A stretch of DNA of 64,000 bases from Triatoma infestans. Lineage: Eukaryota; Arthropoda; Insecta; Hemiptera; Reduviidae. Both the position numbers and the translations under genes were made by a program. Below are positions 56,911 to 64,000 of this stretch, one piece after another; the stretch's first letter is position 1; each line of letters starts with the position of its first letter. Under the pieces are notes generated by a model. The model was not told the DNA's origin and ran no database searches. It saw only the letters and a program-made list of their open reading frames with translations. The stretch spans positions 1 to 64,000 of the forward strand of contig JAAEAF010014488.1 of the NCBI GenBank assembly GCA_011037195.1. Reading direction: 5' to 3'.

Positions 56911-57164
56911 ATGGTTCCTACAAAAAAGTCATTTTATTAACTTTAGTTTTCTCCAATTAATTTTATGTTTACTTAATGTAGTTTTAAGTCTATATAATTT
57001 TATTTTTATTTTATAATTTTAATCTACATTTTCACATTCTATTTCTTTTTTTAACCAATGATTCGTTATATACAATGTCTCTACAATTTCGAACTTTAAT
57101 ATATAACCCTTCTAGTATCTATAATTTATTTGTTTAATTGCACTAATAATTAGTTCGATTCCTT

Positions 57165-58170
57165 TTTACTTTCTCTTACTCCTCCTAGTAAGAGGAAGTA
57201 TTGTAATCGTGTCAAATTTTCGATATCGAGTTTTCACCAGGAAATATCCGTTTTGAGGCCGGTGAGTCCAAAAAAGTGGTTTTTAGCAAATGGTCTGTGT
57301 ATGTATGTGAAACAGCATAGCTCAAAAACGAAAAACCGTAGAAAGTTAAAACTTGATATTACGTTTAGGTATCACCATGGAATCTGACAGTACGTTACCT
57401 GTCAAAATTCCACAACCGGAAGTACCACTTTACTAGTTTTTTTTTTTTTTACTTTTTTGCAATTACCTCAAAAAAAGATCTAACGATTTCTTCAAACTTG
57501 GTATATCAACTACACATACAAAGAGCTACAACTTTTATTTAAAAACATTTCTCGGGGAAAAATTCATTTAAGGGCACTTCTGGGGAAGAGGTGGGGTTAG
57601 GTTTTCATCTTAACTGCTATTTCAGTTTATTAGACAATTCTATCATCTAAATAATGTTAATTAGAATTAAATATATTGTTGAAATTCCAAGTTTGAAATA
57701 AATCGTATGACCGGAAGTGCGTTTGTTTTAACACTTTACTAAATGATTTTTTTTTTTTCACTTTTTCACGATTTTCTCAAAAATGGCTCCGATGATTTTC
57801 TTGAAACTTCGTATATAAACTAAACATGCTAGGATCTACATCTTTTATTTAAAAACATTTCTCTGGGGAACTTCATTTAAGGGCACTTTCAAGGGGGTTA
57901 CAGCTTCTTCTAAAGTGGTATCATACTTGATTATACAATTCTATCATCCAAACAAAAACTTAATTAGAAATAAATAGATGGCCAAAATTCCAAGTTTTAA
58001 TGGAAATTAGTAAAACCGGAAATGCGCTTTTACTGAACAGTTTTTTTTTTTTTTTTTTTCAGTTTCGACGAATTTCGTTATATTTGGTACATAAACTATA
58101 ACATTTGTCAACTTTATAATTTTGAGAACAGGAGAGTAAGAGAAAGTTTGTGTGAGTGTTTCAGATTTTT
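57165..58170 (+). repeat. Dispersed non-coding family, best full copy
   Basis: About 1.0 kb, bounded by ACTTTCTCTTACTC (57170) and GAGTAAGAGAAAGT (58132), a 14-bp terminal inverted pair. In order: TTTCGATATCGAGTTTTCACC, GGTTTTTAGCAAATGGTCTG, CTCAAAAACGAAAAACCGTAG, CCGGAAGTACCACTTTACTAG, and three diverged modules ending in poly-T plus a GATTTTCTT.AAACTT block, each followed by ACAACTTTTATTT and a G-rich AGGGGTGGGGTTA-like tract. No open frame of note. Ends and size suggest a non-autonomous DNA transposon, but target duplications were not resolved. Confidence 0.8.
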
Positions 58171-58429
58171 TGCTAAATTTTTTTGCTAATGACACAAATG
58201 ATATTATCACTTTTATTTGAAACCAGTAAAACTGATTTTTAGTCTGCGTGGATCTAGAAGTATAAGTGGGGCTTCACTTTAAACTACGCCACAGAGAGCG
58301 CTGTCAAACAGCATCGCGACATTCAGGTAGTGTAGTATGCCCTAAACAACAACAAAAACCCCCCCATCACCCTACTTATACGTAATACTGAGGCTGATAC
58401 GCAAATTAAGGTTCAGTAAAAATTCCAAG

Positions 58430-58690
58430 TTTGAAGATAGGTAGAGCAATTAGAATATAAACATTGCAGTACGAAAAAGTCGCGTGAATGTTCCCCTCCA
58501 GCTGTTCTGTTATTTGTTTACACACATTTCCGGTGAAAAAATCAATTCCAAAATTTGACACGATTGCATTACTTCCGGTTACCAACATTGAAAGAAAGTA
58601 AAAAAAATCTCGTGTGAAACACTCACACAACTTTCTCTTACAGTAGTTTAAAAGACTTTGTATTCCAGTAAAATTGTAAGTAACAAATTT
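58430..58690 (-). repeat. Dispersed family fragment, minus strand
   Basis: CACATTTCCGGTGAAAAAATC, AAATTTGACACGATTGCATTAC and TGTGAAACACTCACACAACTTTCTC-like blocks in the order of the family's end and start, showing two copies joined at the junction near 58600. Confidence 0.65.
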
Positions 58691-58804
58691 TATAGTTACT
58701 TAATGATACTTTATATTTAACGATGGTAATAAGGAGAGGAACCAATTTTTCAGCCAAGCCTGTTTTATTTTTCACATTTGTAGTGATTACAGATCTTTTT
58801 TTAT

Positions 58805-58853
58805 AAATTTTCTAACGTTTCGGCACTAAACGTGCCATCCTCAGAGGAAATTC
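58805..58853 (-). ncRNA. Hammerhead-like motif in Penelope-like element 1
   Basis: Minus strand: GAATTTCCT (stem I), CTGAGGA (core), one T, GGCAC-GTTTA-GTGCC (stem II), GAAA, ACGT-type stem III, then AGAAAATTT, which pairs with the 5' strand at 8 of 9 positions (one G-T, one mismatch). All hammerhead parts are present in type I order with one extra base before stem II. Confidence 0.5.
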
Positions 58854-60128
58854 TACAAATATAGAAACATTGTTCATACATTATTATATTAATACTATTT
58901 GTATACACATATAATTATTTTAATCACAAATTAGTATTTATTTTTGTCCAAAAATTACTAACCATTCTTTTAATCTGCTATTTTATGTGAAAATTTTTTG
59001 TATTATATTTTTTTATTGTTTTATTATTGTAGGCTTCGTTATTTTTATTTAACATTATCTGTTCACGTCTAATTTTAGTTAAAATTGTTGGTTATTTATT
59101 TTAATCAGCCAAATATTTTTCTAGTGATGGTTACGTGGTTTATGTTGCTTTCTATTTTAATCTTTTTTCTGTAAAATTTTTTATATATATATAATTTTAT
59201 ATCTAAATTTTTGTGTCTTTTATTTAAAACAATTGATTAATAAAGTTTTAACATTGCTACTTACAGATATAGTTCGAGTCCTGTTCTTATTTTTATTTTT
59301 TATATATATTTTTTTATACTTTTCAGGGTTCGTTATTTTTATTTATGTTAGCATTATCTGCTTTTTGTCCATTTTACATCAGAACTATTATCTATTTGTT
59401 TTAAACAGCCAAAGAATATTTATTTATATGTTAGGCTCACGTGGTTATTTCTTACTTATCTTTCAGTCTTTATTGTGTGCTTTTTGTCTGTAAAATTATT
59501 CAAATTTATATTTTAATAATATATTTGTACTATATTTTTTATTATAACATCTATTAAAAGAAGTTTGGTTTAATTTTAATATTGATACTCACGGATTTAA
59601 ATCCAATCGCCTTGCTTATTTGGCTGTACGATGGCGGACTGGAATTTTATTTTACCGCTCTTTTGTTCTGACGTATTTGTCATGTGACTATTTTAACATC
59701 TGTTGTTATCAGTATTAATTTTATGTAAATTATTTTAAGTGTATATTGTATATTTTTATATATATTATTTAGGTTTTTTCTTTATTTTATTAATTGTTTT
59801 ATACTTCTATATTTTTTATTTTGTTATACAGTTTTTAAAAAAGTTTATTACATATGCTTATGGAGAAGGTTTTACTACACTAGGTTATTGCTATTTTGTT
59901 TCCACTATATATTGTTTTAAATTGTTTATTATGTTTTTGTAGCTTTTTATTTGAGCACATTCACTTCTGTCATTGACTATTTGATCTAAGTTTAATTGTA
60001 TATTTATTGCCTTTAAAATCCTTCTTTTTGTTGTATTTTTCTCTTTGTCTATTATTTTTACGTTGGTAAAATCGAAATTGTGAGTAGTATGTTTATAATG
60101 TTTCATTAGTGAAGTTTCAGAACCTGTT

Positions 60129-60782
60129 TTATAATTTAAAGATTTCTTTGTGTTGTTCTATTCTGGTTTTCAAAAAGTTTTTTGTGTGTCCTATATAATT
60201 ATTTTGACATTCACAAAATATTTCATACACAAGTTCTTTTTGGTTGTATGTTTCCTCTTCGTCTTTGTGCCTAGGTATGTATTTAACTATTTTGTCATTC
60301 ATAGTATTTGTTATTTTTATTTCATAGATGTTATATTTTCTGAAAATGTTTTTTATTTTTATTGTAAGTTTGTCAATTTGCGTTAATGAATAATATTTAT
60401 AAATTTCCTGTGTTGTATTTAGAGTATTTTTGTTATTAATTGTATTATTTACAGTTTCCAGTTTTGGATGGTTTTGTTTCATTATTATGGAACTCCAGTA
60501 TGTATCACATAATTTTACAGGGTAGGCATTTTCTATTAATGTTTTAAAAATTGATTTTTTTGTTTCCTTATAGTACATAAGATCTGTTAATTTTATAGCT
60601 CTGTATATGAGATTTTTCGCCGAGTTATTTATGATATGTTTAGGATGGTTGGAATAATAGTAAGTGTTCAGGTAAGTGTTTGCTGTTATATTTTTCTTGT
60701 AATATTTGGTGTTAAAAGAATTTTGGTTTCGAACTATTGTCATATCTAGGTAATTTAGCATTTTGTTTTTCTCTTTTTCCAT
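60129..60782 (-). pseudogene. Penelope-like protein remnant, RT C-terminal part and GIY-YIG
   Basis: 217 open codons. It starts MEKEKNKMLNYLDMTIVRNQ, matching the FLD(V)T segment after the RT palm. The HP..I...A.NLIYRAIKL region (residues about 46-68) is the thumb-like region shared by Penelope proteins. The end, LVYEIFCECQNNYIGHTKNF followed by LKTRIEQHKE (residues about 185-213), is the GIY-YIG nuclease motif with Y..C.C...YIG.T and R..EH-like QHK. The Met is only the first one in the open stretch, since the natural protein extends upstream. A single-base shift near 60140 moves the rest (SLMKHYKHTTHNFDF..) to another frame (59891-60130). The RT catalytic motifs are absent, so it cannot be active. 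Such proteins copy the element and nick DNA at telomeric or internal targets. Confidence 0.8.
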
Positions 60783-60808
60783 TGTAAGTTTTATTCTAGG
60801 GTGTATAT

Positions 60809-61051
60809 TTTTTTTTTTTTTTTTTTTATTAATTTAAGGCGTCTCAACATCTGTGGTCATTTGCGCCCGGAGCCTTCTCGGTGCACTGCCGGCCTCCGGA
60901 CAGTGTTCTCCCGTTACAGACAACACTGTCCATCACCGGACAGTGAGCTGTAGGGGCTCCTAGGAAGAGAAAATCTAAGGGTAGCACGGCTGGATTCGAA
61001 CCCGTGATCTCCGCGTTGCTAGTCCAGCGCGCTACCACTGAGCTAATCCCT
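60809..61051 (-). mobile_element. tRNA-Ala-like SINE, complete copy
   Basis: The best-preserved copy. The head GGGATTAGCTCAGTGGTAGC (A box) is followed by an anticodon-loop-like CTAGCAA (AGC, Ala) and GGTTCGAATCC (B box). The body and poly-A are as in 23213. Target duplication TGTATAT at 60802-60808 and 61052-61058. The frame in it (60844-61038) is not a real gene. Confidence 0.92.
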
Positions 61052-61489
61052 TGTATATTGTGTATATTGTTTATTAAAATAAATAACCAACAATTTTAAC
61101 TAAAATTAGACGTGAACAGATAATGTTAAATAAAAATAACGAAGCCTACAATAATAAAACAATAAAAAAATATAATAAAAAAAATTTTCACATAAAATAG
61201 CAGATTAAAAAAATGGTTAGTAATTTTTGGACAAAAATAAATACTAATTTGTGATTAAAATAAGTATATGTGTATACAAATTGTATTAATATAATAATGT
61301 ATGAACAATGTTTCTATATTTGTAGAATTTCCTCTGAGGAAACGTTAGAAAATTTATAAAAAAAGATCTGTAATCACTACAAATATGAAAAATAAAACAG
61401 GCTTGGCTGAAAAATTGGTTCCTCTCCTTATTACCATCTTATAATAGAAAACACTTCGGCCTTAAAATCAAAAAATTGTTTATATTTAA

Positions 61490-63019
61490 CTAGCTAACCC
61501 GGCCACGCTTCGCTGTGGCTGTCTGATTTTTAGGAAAGTAAACAGAAGTATTATAGTTAACATAGATTCAGCACGAAAACATATCATTCAATTTAATACC
61601 CTACTTTGCGTTGCTGTGAACTGAAAGGAAAGAAACAAAAAACGCTTTTAACTGAAAGTGTTTTTTTTTTATTGTAAAGCTAGTGAATGGACTACATTTT
61701 TTGTTTGTCCATTTTCTGCATAAACATAAAGATCAGATGGTTTACCGACTCTGGAGCATGCGACATATAATGAGAGAAGCATTCGTTTTCTAAATACAAA
61801 CCGCACACTTGCGCTTTATTGATAGTCATAGCGAACGCAAAGGTTATTGGAAATTGAAGTCGTTTGAACTCGAACGGGCATATCTATCGGAATGAGTGGT
61901 ATTCTTGGAAGTAGTACGTCTTAAACTTTATGAGGTCCAATGAGAATTGTTGCTTCAATTAGATTATTCATCAATTTTTTAACTACTAATCGTGTACCCA
62001 TTGCATAACTTTGGCTGATTGATGTTTTGGAGTAATATAATTGGCACTCCAATTTTCAAATTTATAATGTGAGGCGGTAATCCGGGAACATCGTGTGAAT
62101 TAAGAAATTCCGTTGGAAAATTCACTATTTCACTTTACTTCATCACGAAGTCACTGGATTTGTATATCACTGTTTCACCTACGATTCTGTTTAGAATAAT
62201 GTTCATATCGAGAATGTCGACATTTTTAGCCGCTAGAATGGCTCTTCCGCTTAACCACGTGTAATTTTGATAATTTGTTTCGATCCTTTATATTAGCTTG
62301 TTTACTAATTCTTCTTTTGAATAAACAATGTTCCAGAAATTAGATGAGAAGGTGATTTTTTTTCCCGTTTCTGGATTTGTAGGAGCAGCGCCGTTACCGA
62401 GTTCGAGTAATTGTCTTGAAAATATGGCAGCTGTTGGATCGTTTTGAAGTTGAACTCTCATATTCGTTGTTAAATGATTTTTTTTTACTGTGCTCCAAAG
62501 AGTTGAATATTTCAAGCAGGCATGCCATTCATCAGCAGGTGTTGAGCGAGGTATCACTGGAAGCGTGTGCCTAAAGTCATCGGATAGTAACACCAATGCT
62601 TCACAAAATGGAATCTGATTATTTCGCAAGTTCATGTATGGTCTAATGCTTTCAATGACTTTTTCTGAGCCATTGTACACTCATCCCATACAATGATTTT
62701 GCACGCCCGAAAGAACTTTTCCCATTCCTGATGTTTTAGAAATGTAACATGTTGGGTTTACTGTTAAGTGCATGATTAGTGACAGTTTAAGAACTGAATG
62801 CGCTGTTCTACCTCCTTCCGTCAACTTAGCAGCAATACCTGAAGAAGCAAGTGCTAATGCAATATGGCCGTTTGAACAGATTTTAGCTCGGAATTTCCCG
62901 TTTCCGCGGAAACTTCGGCGTAAAAAGTATATATCAACACTCTCATATAGAAATGCAACGTTGTGTAAAAATTTCAAATCAATCCATCGACTACTTTTCG
63001 AGTTTTGCGGTCACAAACA
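61490..63019 (-). mobile_element. Helitron 3' half
   Basis: On the minus strand the element ends with a hairpin (GCCACAGC-GAA-GCGTGGC type, 61501-61520), eight bases, then CTAG at 61493-61490 followed by T, the standard Helitron 3' terminus inserted between A and T. Upstream lies a degenerate PIF1-type helicase frame. The Rep domain and 5' end are not present: a LINE occupies the region right of 63020. Confidence 0.85.
61640..62977 (-). pseudogene. Helitron PIF1-like helicase remnant
   Basis: Minus-strand pieces in order: HIALALASSGIAAKLTEGGR then TAHS and ISKTSGMGKVL (62880-62715). After a frameshift near 62700 comes LLSDDFRHTLPVIPRSTPAD (about 62592-62535; usual GDFRQTLPV, Gly now Asp), then KKNHLTTNMRVQLQND (about 62490-62445). 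C-terminally, RLQFPITFAFAMTINKAQ (about 61865-61812) has lost the following GQS motif, and the rest is shifted. Walker A is not recognisable at the 5' side. In active Helitrons this helicase unwinds the donor strand during rolling-circle transposition. This copy is dead through frameshifts and missing motifs. Confidence 0.82.
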
Positions 63020-64000
63020 TATCTATCTATCTATCTTCATGGCTCTACAACCCTTGGTGGGTCCTGGCCTCCTCAATGAGCCTAATCCAGGTGTTTTTTT
63101 GCTAGTTGCAGCTGCTCTCCAGTTGCGAGTACCCAAGATGCTCCTCGCATCGTTGGTCACACCGTCAAGCCACCTAAGTTTGGGTCTGCCAACCTTTCTT
63201 TTCGTACCTATTCCCCCATCCAAAATCCTCCTTGGTATCTCATTTTCCTCCATCCTCGCCACATGGCCAGCCCAGCTCAGCCTGGATAGTCGAATAGTGT
63301 GTACGACGTCCGCTTCCCCATACAATTCACATAACTCCTTGTTTTTTCGCCTTCTCCATGTATCCCCTTCCCTCACTGCGCCAAAAATGCGCCTGAGTAT
63401 TTTTCTTTCAAATACAAGGAGTTTCTTTTCATCGTTTTTGGAAATAATCCAAGCTTGGGAAGCGTACATCACTACTGGGCGGATGAGGGTTTTATACAGC
63501 CTGATTTTCGTTCTCCTGGAGATCAGGCTGCTCTTCATGTATTTTACCAGGCCAAAATAACATCTGTTCGCAGCCATAATTCTTCTGCTGATCTCCGTCG
63601 AAACATTATTAGTGGAGGTGACCTGGGAACCAAGGTAGGTAAATTCTTGTACCCTTTGAAAAGTAAAAGGACCAATCTGAATACTGTTTCCTGGGGGACC
63701 ATTGCCACTTCCAACATACATATATTTTGTCTTATCCTGATTTAGGACAAGACCCATGGAAGATGCTGCTTTTTTGAATGCAAGGAAGGCATTCTGTAAC
63801 ATAGGGACTGTACGCGCAATAATATCTACGTCGTCCGCGTAGGCCAGTATTTGGACGGATTTATTATATATGGTCCCTGAGGTCTGAATACCGGAATCCC
63901 TGATTACTTTCTCTAGGGCCAGGTTGAATAAGAGACAGGCGAGAGCGTCACCTTGCCTTAGCCCTTTACTTGTCTTAAATTCAGGGGATATTTCAGACTG
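63020..64000 (-). CDS. LINE reverse transcriptase, C-terminal part, runs off window
   Basis: The minus strand is open from the window edge to the stop at 63023, over 320 codons. Motifs in order: GLRQGDALACLLFNLALE (about 63965-63910), the catalytic palm ILAYADDVDII (about 63850-63820), GLVLNQDKTKYM (about 63755), EFTYLGSQVTS (about 63660), then the thumb and connection region ending LYKTLIRPVVMYASQAWI (about 63500-63450). A C-terminal domain with KILRRIFGAVREG (about 63405) and LSWAGHVARMEENEIPRRIL (about 63280-63225) follows. YADD is intact. The 3' end is a (TAGA)n run at 63020-63036. This protein copies LINE RNA at the nick. The open frame suggests a recent copy; the 5' half is outside the window. 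The Met at 63802 is internal, not the start. Confidence 0.9.

Larger units (their letters stand above)
58722..61438 (-). mobile_element. Penelope-like element 1 with inverted terminal copies
   Basis: The terminal arms 58722-59105 and 61072-61438 are reverse complements, nearly identical except that the right arm lacks 18 nt carrying a hairpin. Between them, on the minus strand, lies a Penelope-type protein remnant (RT thumb side plus GIY-YIG) and an AT-rich 3' region with a second diverged direct repeat of part of the arm (59030-59270 against 59325-59560). The RT catalytic core is missing. This is the classic layout of a truncated Penelope-like copy with an inverted pseudo-LTR at its 5' side. 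A SINE sits at 60809-61051. Confidence 0.85.

Noticed and set aside
59233..59942. Hydrophobic plus-strand frames resembling membrane proteins
   Set aside because: They are T-rich frames in the AT-rich 3' part of the Penelope-like element; Phe, Ile, Leu and Tyr dominate simply from composition.
60844..61038. 64-codon minus-strand frame
   Set aside because: It lies entirely within the tRNA-derived SINE, which is non-coding.
62772..63560. 262-codon plus-strand open frame
   Set aside because: It is antisense to the Helitron helicase remnant and the LINE reverse transcriptase, whose domain motifs are on the minus strand.

Overview
This is a eukaryotic nuclear window, AT-rich and dominated by transposable elements. 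It has intron-split genes with GT..AG junctions, a TATA promoter and an AATAAA signal, and no operons or bacterial-type genes. The repeat families (tRNA-derived SINEs, RNase H-bearing LINEs, Penelope-like elements, Helitron, mariner, PIF/Harbinger, Gypsy) and an Osiris-like protein segment suggest an arthropod, probably an insect. A sap-feeding hemipteran is my guess, not something the sequence proves.

Two host genes can be read, and they converge. Gene 1 (+, about 1.48-16.28 kb) has three coding exons (1604-1654, 7661-7948, 16033-16167). All junctions are phase 0, and it encodes a 157-residue secreted, helix-rich protein of unknown function. Gene 2 (-) has three well-supported exons (33301-33527, 31960-32180, 22039-22111) that join in compatible phases, plus a tentative last exon at 21518-21601. 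It encodes a protein with a long hydrophobic segment like that of Osiris/DUF1676 proteins. Its first exon was not found.

Layout. 2.1-6.5 kb: a giant inverted repeat with 1.55-kb arms in intron 1 of gene 1. 7.4-16 kb: SINEs, a 5'-truncated LINE, a long-hairpin TA-flanked MITE, a foldback element and a dead mariner. 18-31.6 kb: SINEs, LINE remnants and LTR-like segments inside or beside gene 2. 32.9-37.1 kb: two Penelope-like element remnants. 37.7-39.4 kb and 55.5-58.2 kb: dense copies of a dispersed non-coding repeat. 39.9-43.7 kb: an old LINE split by three younger insertions. 44.5-46.6 kb: Gypsy pol remnant. 47.9-48.9 kb: a 120-bp satellite seeded from the dispersed repeat. 49.5-51.1 kb: a Harbinger relic. 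52.2-52.9 kb: a 239-bp tandem repeat. 58.7-61.4 kb: a Penelope-like element with inverted ends. 61.5-63.0 kb: Helitron 3' half. 63.0-64.0 kb: a LINE with an open reverse-transcriptase frame running off the window.

The most interesting signal is a hammerhead-ribozyme-like motif (CTGANGA-type core, stem-II hairpin, GAAA, self-complementary stem III, flanking stem I). It recurs in four different repeat families here: three pairs of Penelope-like inverted ends and a palindromic foldback retroposon with 10-12 bp target duplications. One arm of the 58.7-61.4 kb element has lost exactly the 18 nt that hold the stem-II hairpin.
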